This document shows positions 18,328-26,990 of a stretch of DNA of 64,000 nt, one piece after another. Every line of letters starts with the position of its first letter. Within the stretch, counting starts at the first letter, position 1. The stretch lies in NCBI GenBank assembly GCA_017509685.1, contig JAFWPA010000056.1, forward strand, positions 1-64,000, in the 5' to 3' direction. Below the pieces are notes generated by a model, which saw only the letters and a program-made list of their open reading frames with translations, did not search any database and was not told the DNA's origin. Made by a program: the position numbers and the translations under genes. Origin of the DNA: Bacteroidales bacterium. GTDB taxonomy: Bacteria > Bacteroidota > Bacteroidia > Bacteroidales > UBA932.

Positions 18328-18376
18328 ACCAGGTGGCTGTTAATGAACTATTGCTTAAATAATAATACATATAGAT

Positions 18377-20239
18377 ATGTTGCATGATAATGAAACAGAT
18401 AAAGATTTTTTAGGCTTTATAGTACATGAACAACTGATACGTAGGGTCGTAACAGATGATGCAAACCTGCCCGTTACATTCGGTCTTTTTGGAGACTGGG
18501 GAAGCGGGAAATCCAGTATTCTTAAAATACTCAAAAAAGAACTGGAGAGTGAACCGTATAAGAAAGATACTATCGTTGTTTACTTTGACGGTTGGGTCTT
18601 TGAGGGCTATGATGATGCAAAATCTGCATTGATGCAAGAGATTACGACCCAACTTGTTGACCATAAATCACTGGCAGAGGAAGTAAAGGGCAATGTAAAA
18701 GAAAAAGCGAAGAAGGTATTCAAGTCCATCAAATGGCTTCGTGCGTTAAAGTGGGGAGCTACGAACCTTGTCATCCCTGGAGTAGCAGCTTATGCCACGG
18801 GAGGCTTTTCGTTGATCCCATTCCTGTTGGGTAAATTACGTGAAAATAAGGACAGTCTAATTGAGAAAGTAACAGGGGATGATGGCGAGAAATTCTTGGA
18901 GGATATATTAAAAACAAGCCCGGCAGAGCCTGATTATAGCTCAATCAGAGAATTCCGGGACGGTTTTTCGGAATTGATAGAGGCCACTGGAAAGAAGCGC
19001 TTAGTAGTACTTATAGACGATTTAGACAGGTGCAGTCCGCAACGTATTGTTGAGAATCTGGAAGCCATAAAGTTGTTTCTCAATGTAGAAAAGACGGCAT
19101 TTGTTATTGCGGCAGATGAGGCTATCATCACAGATGCGGTGCTCTCTGTCTATACGAAATCTTTAGAGAACAGGTCTCTAGAAGAAAAGAAGAGTTTGGG
19201 CAAAGACTATCTGGAGAAGTTAATACAAGTCCCATATAATCTTCCCAGGTTATCTACGATGGAAGTAGAGACATATATCAATATGCTTCTTTGCAAGTCT
19301 TGTCTGAATGAAGAACAATTTGAAGAACTCAGGCTAAAATTTCAGGCATTTGTAGCAGAGAACAAGAACGGTATCTTTGACTGGCAGAAGATCTCGCCTC
19401 TAATTCAGGACGAAGAGATAAAGAATAAGGTTTATCCTCTGGCCAATTTCATGGCACCAGTGTCAGATATCATCGCAAGCAGTATGGCCGGGAACCCGCG
19501 CCTTATTAAGCGATTCTTGAATGCATACGAACTGCGAACAAATCTACTGGAGGTTGGCGGACTTGCAGACCAAAAGACCAAACTGGCACTCCTGAAACTG
19601 ATGGTTATTGAGAGAACAGATGATAAATTGTTTGAGCAGTTATATGGCTGGCAAGAGAATCAGGAAGATAATCACATTGAGAGATTAGAAGCCCTAGCTG
19701 AAGATGCTAACGCCAAGTACGACGATGACATCAAGGCATGGAATACCCCTTATATGAGGAATTTGATGGCACAGTACCCCAAATTCAGCGAAGTGGATAT
19801 GAAGACCTTGTTCTGGGCGACACGTGCAACTTATGGAAGTACTATGACGGGTCTTTCATTGACATCCCAGACCGTCAGGGATTTGATAAATGCAACACTC
19901 TCTGATGTAACTACCGATAATATGCTTGAGAACAATTTTCTTCCTCAAATCAAGGAGTTGCACGGCGGGGACTATAATGATTTCTTTAGGCTGTTGGACA
20001 AGAAGATATTGTCCGAGCCTACTAAGAAGAATGGGTATAACGTTTATTTTTACTGTATAAAGGGAGAACTGTCTAACTCTTTTGCATCTCTCAAGTCACT
20101 ATTGAACAAAGTATCGATTGAAGACATCCCTGGATCTTTGGGTGCAAAATTCAAAGAAATTAAGGCAAAATACCCCAATGACAAAAAGTTTCAAGATTTA
20201 TTCAAAGGCGATACAGAAATATCCAGAGCTATGAAGTAA
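18377..20239 (+). CDS. qatA: QatA, KAP-family P-loop ATPase
   Basis: A 620-residue KAP NTPase. Walker A is GDWGSGKSS at residues 39-47; Walker B is VVLIDDLDRCSPQR near 209-222, with the family's characteristic D-x-x-D-R; a hydrophobic insertion (LVIPGVAAYATGGFSLIPFLLG, about 134-155) lies between them, as in membrane-associated KAP proteins. It is the first gene of a four-gene set matching the known Qat anti-phage system (QatA ATPase, QatB, QatC QueC-like, QatD TatD-like). The next gene starts 1 bp after its stop. The molecular trigger of Qat is not known. Confidence 0.9.
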   Translation: MLHDNETDKDFLGFIVHEQLIRRVVTDDANLPVTFGLFGDWGSGKSSILKILKKELESEPYKKDTIVVYFDGWVFEGYDDAKSALMQEITTQLVDHKSLAEEVKGNVKEKAKKVFKSIKWLRALKWGATNLVIPGVAAYATGGFSLIPFLLGKLRENKDSLIEKVTGDDGEKFLEDILKTSPAEPDYSSIREFRDGFSELIEATGKKRLVVLIDDLDRCSPQRIVENLEAIKLFLNVEKTAFVIAADEAIITDAVLSVYTKSLENRSLEEKKSLGKDYLEKLIQVPYNLPRLSTMEVETYINMLLCKSCLNEEQFEELRLKFQAFVAENKNGIFDWQKISPLIQDEEIKNKVYPLANFMAPVSDIIASSMAGNPRLIKRFLNAYELRTNLLEVGGLADQKTKLALLKLMVIERTDDKLFEQLYGWQENQEDNHIERLEALAEDANAKYDDDIKAWNTPYMRNLMAQYPKFSEVDMKTLFWATRATYGSTMTGLSLTSQTVRDLINATLSDVTTDNMLENNFLPQIKELHGGDYNDFFRLLDKKILSEPTKKNGYNVYFYCIKGELSNSFASLKSLLNKVSIEDIPGSLGAKFKEIKAKYPNDKKFQDLFKGDTEISRAMK

Positions 20240-20240
20240 T

Positions 20241-21161
20241 ATGGGAACATCACAAAAATACAAAGCATCCGTTTCCGGTCAACCGAACTGGGGCAAGATG
20301 ACAGCTGCACTAATGAGCCTGGCTGCCAGCGAGGCAAAAGACGAGGAGCTTGCACAGAAGGAATCTGAACTGGAGCAAGAAGAGGCGAAAGAGGAAGAGA
20401 TACCGGAGGTCCCAAAACAGTTGCCTCAACCCCAGATTATCCCAACCGTACCCCTTCCGAGGAAGAGAAATGACATAGAGAGACGACGGAAGAGACTCAA
20501 TATTCAGTTGGACAATAATTTACGTAAGTCAGTCTCCCATGCGGTAAGAGCTGCGGGTGGGAAAAAGGCAGTAACGTCTGGGCGGTCTTTAGCTTTTGGT
20601 TATAGCGGTGTTGCGACAATCAGCAATTTTGTCGATAATATTGTCAGGATTGTAGAGGTCGGTTTAGATAGCTGGTTGGATGAACATGGTAAAGGGAGTC
20701 TGAAAGATAAAACTCCGCAAGAAGTTGTCACAACCATCCTTGAATACTCAAAAGACACTTTAAACACCATGGACAGTACTGCGGCAGGAAGTGCGCTTGA
20801 GTCCTTGAATGAGATGCTAAAGGAAAGGTTGGGAGACGATGTCTCAAAGTTCAACGACAAACTAACGGACTTATTGGTGCCCGGAGAATTGATTGAATTC
20901 ATAGACATGTTCTTTGCAGACTACATCTATGGACACTTGTCAAGTACGGTGTATGAGAAATTGCAAAGGAAATACGGACTCGAAAAGGCTATCCGTGTGA
21001 TGGAGAAGATCAGAGACCAGATTAGAGAAGATGTAAAGGCTTTACCCGATAAACATCATGCATCCTCTATTGACTGGAAAGGGCAAGAAGGGCATGATTT
21101 CATGGAGAATGAGTTTAACAGAGTAATAAGCATATACGTACCCGATGAGAATAACAATTGA
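20241..21161 (+). CDS. qatB: QatB, defence protein of unknown fold
   Basis: A 306-residue protein with a long low-complexity N-terminus (Glu/Lys/Ala then Pro-rich, about residues 25-75), followed by a basic RRRKRLN patch and a mostly helical C-terminal half containing GGKKAVTSGRSLAFGYSG. It has no recognised catalytic motif. Position between the KAP ATPase and the QueC-like protein identifies it as QatB, the least understood Qat component. It overlaps qatC by 17 bp, so expression is coupled. Identification is mainly by synteny and the shared low-complexity N-terminus plus helical C-terminus architecture. Confidence 0.82.
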   Translation: MGTSQKYKASVSGQPNWGKMTAALMSLAASEAKDEELAQKESELEQEEAKEEEIPEVPKQLPQPQIIPTVPLPRKRNDIERRRKRLNIQLDNNLRKSVSHAVRAAGGKKAVTSGRSLAFGYSGVATISNFVDNIVRIVEVGLDSWLDEHGKGSLKDKTPQEVVTTILEYSKDTLNTMDSTAAGSALESLNEMLKERLGDDVSKFNDKLTDLLVPGELIEFIDMFFADYIYGHLSSTVYEKLQRKYGLEKAIRVMEKIRDQIREDVKALPDKHHASSIDWKGQEGHDFMENEFNRVISIYVPDENNN

Positions 21162-22449
21162 CCAATATGCACTGAATGGATACCGACTGAAAATAGGCTC
21201 TCATTCAGATACGTGCATTGACACCAGTGTCAATATAGATATGTCTGTCTTGTCTTTTTTTGAGGGCAAGATTCCGTCATACTTGATTGATTTGTTCTAT
21301 CTGTCAACCGTCGTCTATGGTATAGACAGGGCTGTGAGCAGGCATATATATTCCATTGATGGATGGTCGAGGGAACTGAATGTAACGATGAAGTTGCAAC
21401 ATTCAGAACTCTTCAAAGCCAATAAAGACCTCATTGATAGAATGCTCTCTTTCCTAACTGGTGACATTTGGACGATTGATTATGAGCATGTAGATATGCC
21501 TGCAATGCGAGTCGCAGACTTGCCGGAGATGGATGGGGATTATGGACAGGTAAACCTTTTTTCTGGAGGCATGGACTCTTTCATAGGGGCTATCGATTAT
21601 CTTGCAGCACCGCATCAAGGAAAACTCTGTCTTATCTCGCATTATGACCATAAGATGAAAGGTCCATTGGAGGACCAGAATAATGCACTCGATGCGCTTG
21701 GAACTTATGCTGGTGATTTCTATCATCTACCTTCTGTTGCGGTATTCCCGATTACGTCTAACGAGAAGACATGCCGCTCAAGGTCGTTTGTCTTTATTGC
21801 AATAGCCTCTTTAGTGGCCTCCTATAAACAGATTAAGATAGTTGTCCCAGAAAATGGCTCAGTCTCATTAAACTTTCCTCTTTCTCCTTCAAGAAGAGCT
21901 GCTTGTAGCACCAGGACAACACATGTGCTTTTTGTAAATCAGTTGAAAGAACTGTTGGCATCGCTAGGCTCACCAACTATCATAGAAAATCCATACGAGT
22001 TTGAAACAAAGGGAGCAATGGTGCGCCATTGTAAGAATCGGGATTTGTTGTTGGTTACAGTGAATAAGACCAATTCTTGCGGTAAGAGGAATATGAGGCA
22101 GCACATGACGAACACTACTGCCAGCCATTGTGGTAGATGTATGCCATGCATGTATCGGAGAGCATCTTTGACAGGGTATCGGGATTTAACAACTTATGGA
22201 GACACATTGGGACAGTTGTTCCAAGATAGGGGAGAACGCTCAGACGATTTCTTTGCTATGATCAATTATCTACGTACCAACATGATGGATGATGACATTC
22301 GCAGAGAATTGAGAATTGCTGGCCTTGGCAGATTAGACACATTTGAACAATACGTTCAGTTGGTTAAGGACACAAGAGCGGAACTGAAAGCGATGATAAT
22401 GGCTCAAGATAATTGTGATGAGGTGAAACGATATGTTGGTCTGATATGA
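21145..22449 (+). CDS. qatC: QatC, QueC-like ATP-pyrophosphatase
   Basis: A 434-residue protein with the PP-loop SGGMDS near residues 140-145 and a C-terminal Cys cluster (SCGKRNMRQH ... HCGRCMPCMYRR) that matches the zinc site of QueC, the enzyme making preQ0. It is longer than QueC (about 220 residues) because of an added N-terminal domain of roughly 130 residues, as in Qat systems. No other queuosine or preQ0 genes are nearby, so it is a defence paralogue that may modify a base, nucleotide or protein. It overlaps qatB by 17 bp and qatD by 4 bp. Confidence 0.9.
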   Translation: MRITIDQYALNGYRLKIGSHSDTCIDTSVNIDMSVLSFFEGKIPSYLIDLFYLSTVVYGIDRAVSRHIYSIDGWSRELNVTMKLQHSELFKANKDLIDRMLSFLTGDIWTIDYEHVDMPAMRVADLPEMDGDYGQVNLFSGGMDSFIGAIDYLAAPHQGKLCLISHYDHKMKGPLEDQNNALDALGTYAGDFYHLPSVAVFPITSNEKTCRSRSFVFIAIASLVASYKQIKIVVPENGSVSLNFPLSPSRRAACSTRTTHVLFVNQLKELLASLGSPTIIENPYEFETKGAMVRHCKNRDLLLVTVNKTNSCGKRNMRQHMTNTTASHCGRCMPCMYRRASLTGYRDLTTYGDTLGQLFQDRGERSDDFFAMINYLRTNMMDDDIRRELRIAGLGRLDTFEQYVQLVKDTRAELKAMIMAQDNCDEVKRYVGLI

Positions 22450-23132
22450 TAATCGATTCTCATTGTCATTTTGACATGATGCCAAATCCAGAGGTATATA
22501 TACGCCAAAAGGAGATAATGGGGGATATTGTCATTGGTGTGACAAACCTGCCTAGCCATTTCAAAATGGGGTATACTCAATTAAATGGATTCAAGCATAT
22601 CAGACTGGCTTTAGGGCTCCACCCGTTGCTTGCCGCAGGGAATAAGAATGAACTTCTTTTGTTTAAGCATCTTATTGATAAAACTTCATATATTGGTGAG
22701 ATAGGCCTAGATTTTTCTCGAGAGGGTTATGCCACTAAAGATGATCAGCTTGCGGTGCTTAGCGAAGTGTTGTCTGCTATACGTGACAAAAAGAAGATAG
22801 TCAGTGTACATTCCCGCAAGGCAGAGAAAGAATTACTGGCTTTGCTTTGTGAGTATGAGATAGAAAATGTTGTTTTCCACTGGTATAGTGGGCCTATCGG
22901 TCTAATACCTGCCATCTTGGAGCAAGGTTACTATTTCTCCGTTAACGAAGCAATGTGCTTGTCAAAGAATGGTAGGGCCATTATTGAAAAAATACCACGG
23001 GAAAGGGTGTTGACTGAAACAGATGCTCCGTACAATGAAAGGACTGACATTCGAGTAGTTTTGAAACAGTTGAACATGACGGAACAAGATGTTTATAACA
23101 ATTTTAAAAGACTTTTAGCTGGCCTAAAATAA
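22446..23132 (+). CDS. qatD: QatD, TatD-family metal-dependent hydrolase
   Basis: A 228-residue TatD-type TIM-barrel hydrolase with all metal ligands visible: HCH in SHCHFD (residues 4-9), Glu in IGEIGLDFS, His in SVHSRKAEKE, His in VVFHWYSG and Asp in TETDAPYNE. TatD enzymes are DNA exonucleases or deoxyribonucleases; here it is the last gene of the Qat operon, overlapping qatC by 4 bp. It is slightly shorter than housekeeping TatD (about 260). The gene ends 144 bp before the next module and is followed by a GC-rich repeat. Confidence 0.9.
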   Translation: MIIDSHCHFDMMPNPEVYIRQKEIMGDIVIGVTNLPSHFKMGYTQLNGFKHIRLALGLHPLLAAGNKNELLLFKHLIDKTSYIGEIGLDFSREGYATKDDQLAVLSEVLSAIRDKKKIVSVHSRKAEKELLALLCEYEIENVVFHWYSGPIGLIPAILEQGYYFSVNEAMCLSKNGRAIIEKIPRERVLTETDAPYNERTDIRVVLKQLNMTEQDVYNNFKRLLAGLK

Positions 23133-23170
23133 CGGGCGCGAGGCTTAGGCAGGCGGTGCTGACGCCCAGC

Positions 23171-23194
23171 GGCTGCACGGCCTGCGCGGGGAGC
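23171..23194 (+). repeat. GC-rich 24-bp repeat, copy 1
   Basis: A 24-bp core, GGCTGCACG-NNN-TGCGCGGGGAGC, is repeated at 25385-25408 with 21 of 24 bases the same; weaker similarity extends about 15 bp upstream (GGTGCTG..C). Both copies lie in a short GC-rich gap between defence modules. In one frame each copy reads PSGCTxCAGS, but copy 1 has no start codon. Confidence 0.6.
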
Positions 23195-23245
23195 TGGAGG
23201 CTCTGCGGCGCGAAAGCGACGCTGTGCCGGAAACGGGGGTGATAA

Positions 23246-23253
23246 TATATTTG
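23246..23253 (+). promoter_or_regulatory. -7 box for the 23277 gene pair
   Basis: TATATTTG fits the Bacteroidota -7 consensus TAnnTTTG, 24 bp before the ATG at 23277. It separates this module from the Qat operon. Confidence 0.6.
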
Positions 23254-23276
23254 ATTGACAGGACAAATCATCTAGT

Positions 23277-23735
23277 ATGAACCAATCAAATCGCATAAAA
23301 CAGCAAACGGAAGATAAAGACGGGAGCATTGTAATCACAATACGGAAATACAATGCTATCTCGTGTTTATTCCATTCTCTTTTCGGACTTTTGATGCTTG
23401 GGCTATTGTTTGGTGGTATTGCGTTTCTTGTTAAGGGTAAGACCATTGTGGCTATAGTCGCATTTGTCATGTGTGTCTTCCTCTGGGCGGCCGCATGGCT
23501 GAACGCCAATGATTCTCTTAAAAAGCGAGTTTATCCCACAGCTCTCCTTGGGCACTTGAAAGCTCAAAACCCGGAAATGCCGGAGCCTGTTATTGCTCGT
23601 TTCTACCCAAGCGGGGATTATATTGAATGCTTGGAACGGAATGGGGCGGTGCGACGATACTCCGTTGAGTTTGTGATGGAGAAACCGCCGCTGTATGTGG
23701 TCAGGATTCACACTTGGCCGGAGGCGGGGAATTGA
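23277..23735 (+). CDS. two-TM membrane protein of a putative defence pair
   Basis: A 152-residue protein with two adjacent membrane segments (about residues 28-52 and 56-75) and a C-terminal cytoplasmic-looking domain of about 75 residues that ends RIHTWPEAGN. The N-terminal 25 residues are hydrophilic. The family is not recognised. It has its own -7 box and is followed after about 37 bp by a large Cys-rich HNH-like protein, suggesting a membrane-effector or membrane-anchor plus nuclease pair inside the island. Without homology search this pairing is inference. Confidence 0.7.
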   Translation: MNQSNRIKQQTEDKDGSIVITIRKYNAISCLFHSLFGLLMLGLLFGGIAFLVKGKTIVAIVAFVMCVFLWAAAWLNANDSLKKRVYPTALLGHLKAQNPEMPEPVIARFYPSGDYIECLERNGAVRRYSVEFVMEKPPLYVVRIHTWPEAGN

Positions 23736-23772
23736 CGAAGCAAATGAACAGGAGTTCAAGGTATTTAGCAAA

Positions 23773-25323
23773 ATGGATTTTTCCCGTATATTAACCCAAC
23801 TTGACCTAACAAATCAGGCCATTGCCGACAATAATCACGACAATGCCGAGGATTTCGGGAAATGCCTGTGTGATGTTTACGAAGAAGACTTCAATTTGGA
23901 GTCGGAAAAGGACTTTACTCCTGAAGTGGCAAGAATCCAATTCGATGTCTTGAAGACGATATTGGATATTCATATTATGCGGGGTGATCCTTTGGATATC
24001 TCTATTAGAGCGGGCCAGCTATGGAAAAGATACAAGGAAACCAGGGAGCATTTTCCGCAATGGGCAGATAAAGATTGGGAGCCAATCGATGATATTATTT
24101 ATCGAAGTTATCTGGCCACAAATGATTTTTACTATCGAGAAACCATAGGGAGCATTCCACCTAAGCAGCTAAGAACTCCCGAATGCCGTTGCCTGCTATG
24201 TGGAAAGAGCAAGGCGAACAAGACTGGTTCTCATATGGTTCCGCACTTGTTGATAGGAGACGTCTTCTCGTATGACGGCAGTACGGACAGAGAAAAGGTT
24301 GTTGCTGAAGAATCTAGTTTGGCTGGAGGTGAAAAGTCCCGATACTTCGGTCACGAAGTGTATGACGATACTGTTCAGAACCTGATGGGACGGAGTTTTA
24401 CCGACGAAGAGATTGAAAAAGAGATAGCCAAGAAAAATATCCTAACACGGGATTACTACTTCTGTGAGGAGTGTGAAAAGCGGTTTGGCGTGATTGAATC
24501 CTATTATGCGGAGATCCTAAGTGGTCTAATTAAGGATTATCCGCCTCAAATTCCTTACCTGTTCTGGCTCTCGGTCGCATGGCGAATGTCTATTGGCGGG
24601 ATGGGCTTCAAAATGGATGAAGCTCACGATGAAAAACTCCGTTCTATCCTTGATAAATGCTTGGCTTTAAAGAGGGACGACATAGTTGTTCAACAAAGCA
24701 AACTTGGGTATTGTGCCTACTTGATCGGTAAGGCTGAAAATACGCGGGATGAGACGCTGGGTATTCTGGCTTTTCACACACCAACTAAGCCCTATATGGC
24801 ATTGATAGGGAAAAGGCTGTTCCGTTTGTTTACTAGTAAATCTACGGCTATCTCATTTTGTAAGCGAAATGGTTGGGCGGTTGATGAGTTGAACTTTGGA
24901 GATGCTCCTGAAAAAGTTGGAGCTCTTTCGTTTTTGGATTTCTGGTTCGCAAAGAGAGCCATTCTTGATGCAAATTGGGAGGATGAGAGAAACATATGGA
25001 ATTTGGGGGCTGAACGGAATAAGACCGTGGCCCGATATGAAGCCGGGAATGGAGAGGAAGATCAAGGCTTTCCGAACTGGCTGAATACAACCAACGACCG
25101 TATCATGATGGAACCCCGAGCGATAAGGAAGATTCGGGAATGGATTGAGGCGCACTCGGGGGATTATACTATTGAGGAATTGTGCTCGGGTACTGGATAT
25201 ACGCCGGAAGAGATATATAACTTCCTGCACTACTGGGAAGGAAAGAATAAGGAGATAGAAGAGAAGCAGAAGAGGACGCAAAGAATTGCGCCTTTTCTGG
25301 AGGAGCTGTTAGAGAAGTTGTGA
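23773..25323 (+). CDS. Cys-rich HNH-like protein with C-terminal HTH
   Basis: 516 residues from ATG 23773; a longer start at 23695 would overlap the preceding gene by 41 bp and is less likely. The centre holds CRCLLCGKSKANKTGSHMVP and, about 100 residues on, YYFCEECEKRFG: two Cys pairs and an SH-x-x-P motif, a combination seen in zinc-stabilised HNH-related proteins common in defence islands. The C-terminus (about 455-500) looks like a helix-turn-helix (TIEELCSGTGYTPEEIYNFL). It probably works with the two-TM protein upstream. Nuclease activity is a guess, since a full HNH core is not evident. Confidence 0.65.
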   Translation: MDFSRILTQLDLTNQAIADNNHDNAEDFGKCLCDVYEEDFNLESEKDFTPEVARIQFDVLKTILDIHIMRGDPLDISIRAGQLWKRYKETREHFPQWADKDWEPIDDIIYRSYLATNDFYYRETIGSIPPKQLRTPECRCLLCGKSKANKTGSHMVPHLLIGDVFSYDGSTDREKVVAEESSLAGGEKSRYFGHEVYDDTVQNLMGRSFTDEEIEKEIAKKNILTRDYYFCEECEKRFGVIESYYAEILSGLIKDYPPQIPYLFWLSVAWRMSIGGMGFKMDEAHDEKLRSILDKCLALKRDDIVVQQSKLGYCAYLIGKAENTRDETLGILAFHTPTKPYMALIGKRLFRLFTSKSTAISFCKRNGWAVDELNFGDAPEKVGALSFLDFWFAKRAILDANWEDERNIWNLGAERNKTVARYEAGNGEEDQGFPNWLNTTNDRIMMEPRAIRKIREWIEAHSGDYTIEELCSGTGYTPEEIYNFLHYWEGKNKEIEEKQKRTQRIAPFLEELLEKL

Positions 25324-25384
25324 TAGGAAAGGCAGAGTGGGCGCACGCCCTCGTGGGAGGCAAAGGCACATGGTGCTGCCGTCA

Positions 25385-25408
25385 GGCTGCACGATGTGCG
25401 CGGGGAGC
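25385..25408 (+). repeat. GC-rich 24-bp repeat, copy 2
   Basis: Second copy of the core described at 23171-23194. Here an ATG at 25370 opens a 45-codon frame through the repeat (MVLPSGCTMCAGSEV...) that also runs through a G10 homopolymer at 25449-25458. Whether this short frame is translated is unknown. Confidence 0.55.
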
Positions 25409-25533
25409 GAAGTAATGTGCCGCGTGACAACGCGGCTCTTTACGAAGCGGGGGGGGGGATATCGGCAACAATAATACAGCATAAGAGCAAAGGTAAATCG
25501 GCATTATGAATTGAACGCCCATGAATTATCAAT

Positions 25534-26025
25534 GTGGAACGCAAGCCCCGCAAATGCCCTGTGTGCGGCGGGGAGATCGTCGACATCATCTACGGAACTG
25601 GCGACATGACGGAGCCAGAGTTCCTGCTGGAATATCGTCGTGAGGGTATCCTGGGCGGGGACAACATTCCTCGTCGGCCACCCATCTGGGCATGCGCCTG
25701 CGGCTGCAAGCGGTTTAGGAAGGTGAACCCCGACGGAACGGACGCTCCCGTGAAGGTGAAAATGCTGAAGAACATCCGCAAGCGGCCGCTGACTATCATT
25801 GAGTTCACGACCGCGAACGTGGAGGAGGCTGTGATTGCGCGCCGGTTTGACGATATCCATCATTACCGGATATACATTACCACGGAATACGGAGAGAGGG
25901 AAACGCTGCGCGTGAGCGCACTGGACGAACGCGACGCCAGGGACGAGGCCGTGGTGCTGGTACTGGAAGGACGGTTTGGGCTGAGAGGGACGCGGTGCGT
26001 GGAGATGACTCTTAAAAAAGAATAA
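25534..26025 (+). CDS. zinc-ribbon hypothetical protein
   Basis: A 163-residue protein. An upstream stop at 25522 forces a GTG start at 25534. The N-terminus has CPVCGGEIVDIIYG and, after about 45 residues, WACACGCKRF, together a four-Cys zinc ribbon; the rest is a mixed alpha/beta domain without known motif. The gene is clearly more GC-rich than the flanking defence genes, and it stands alone between two modules. I do not recognise a function; nucleic-acid binding through the ribbon is plausible. Confidence 0.65.
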   Translation: MERKPRKCPVCGGEIVDIIYGTGDMTEPEFLLEYRREGILGGDNIPRRPPIWACACGCKRFRKVNPDGTDAPVKVKMLKNIRKRPLTIIEFTTANVEEAVIARRFDDIHHYRIYITTEYGERETLRVSALDERDARDEAVVLVLEGRFGLRGTRCVEMTLKKE

Positions 26026-26064
26026 AGTTTGCAAAGGAATGCAATAAAAGTGAGAGAGAATCGT

Positions 26065-26072
26065 TAATTTTG
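26065..26072 (+). promoter_or_regulatory. -7 box for the DUF488 operon
   Basis: TAATTTTG matches TAnnTTTG, 17 bp before the ATG at 26090. Confidence 0.6.
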
Positions 26073-26089
26073 TAGAATGAACATAGAGT

Positions 26090-26989
26090 ATGATGTACTA
26101 TAGGCGCAAAATACTTTTGGCAATGATTGAGACATTCGGAGGACGGATGTTTCCAATCAGTTTGCAGAAGGCCCTGTTCTTGTTTACCCGGGAACAGGAC
26201 AAGGAGAGTCGTGCCTATAGCTTTGTGCCATATAAGTATGGCTGCTTCTCGTTTAACGCGAGTCACGACATTAATGTGTTGGAGAAGACCGGTTATTTAA
26301 GCATCAAGGATAAAGAGATCTTCGTCACAAATCCTGGGAACTATGCCTTTGAGTTGAACCTGTTTGACTCCGGCATCTTGCAAGGGATATATGACAAGTA
26401 TAAGGACTTTACAGACGACGACTTCATTGACTATACCTACAAGATGTTCCCGTATTATGCCATTAATAGTGAGATTGCGCATAAACACCTGAATGAGCAA
26501 CAACTGGAAGAGGTACGGCAGAAGGATCACAGAAAGACATTAACGAATCATACGCTGTACACGATTGGCTATGAAGGTCGTTCGCTGGAAGAGTATCTGA
26601 ACATACTGTTGATAAGGGGAGTACGTGTGTTGTGCGATGTGCGGAAGAATGCCTATAGCCAAAAGTACGGATTCTCAAAGGCACAACTGCAACCTGCTTG
26701 CGAGGGTGTGGGGATTAAGTATATACACATACCTGAACTGGGTATTGAGTCGGGACTGAGGCAGGAACTGTATACGCAGGCAGACTATGACTTGCTGTTT
26801 GACAAATACAGGAAAACGGTGCTGACAAGGAGCGACGAGTACCTTGATAGGATTGTGAACTTGATAGAAAGCGACGAACGGGTAGCATTGACCTGCTTTG
26901 AGAAGAACGTAGAGCAATGCCACAGGACGCAGATAGCAAGGAAGATAATGAGCCGTGAGGGAATAACGTTCGACTTTAAGGAGTTGTAA
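26090..26989 (+). CDS. DUF488-domain protein with N-terminal winged-helix-like region
   Basis: A 299-residue protein in two parts. Residues 1-145 form an helical, winged-helix-like region (KILLAMIETFGGRMFPISLQ ... YKYGCFSFNASHDINVLEK). Residues 155-299 are a DUF488 domain with TIGYEGRSLEEYL, the VLCDVRKNAYSQKYGF motif and the Cys motif ALTCFEKNVEQCHR. DUF488 proteins have no firmly assigned reaction. The gene ends 1 bp before the next, so the two form a pair; fusion of a DNA-binding-like region to DUF488 inside a defence island suggests a defence or regulatory role. Start could also be the second Met at 26093. Confidence 0.82.
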   Translation: MMYYRRKILLAMIETFGGRMFPISLQKALFLFTREQDKESRAYSFVPYKYGCFSFNASHDINVLEKTGYLSIKDKEIFVTNPGNYAFELNLFDSGILQGIYDKYKDFTDDDFIDYTYKMFPYYAINSEIAHKHLNEQQLEEVRQKDHRKTLTNHTLYTIGYEGRSLEEYLNILLIRGVRVLCDVRKNAYSQKYGFSKAQLQPACEGVGIKYIHIPELGIESGLRQELYTQADYDLLFDKYRKTVLTRSDEYLDRIVNLIESDERVALTCFEKNVEQCHRTQIARKIMSREGITFDFKEL

Positions 26990-26990
26990 T

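Noticed and set aside
21145..22449. Queuosine or 7-deazaguanine DNA-modification (Dpd) cluster
   Set aside because: Only a QueC-like protein is present; no QueD/QueE, FolE or DpdA-like gene, and the gene order matches Qat.
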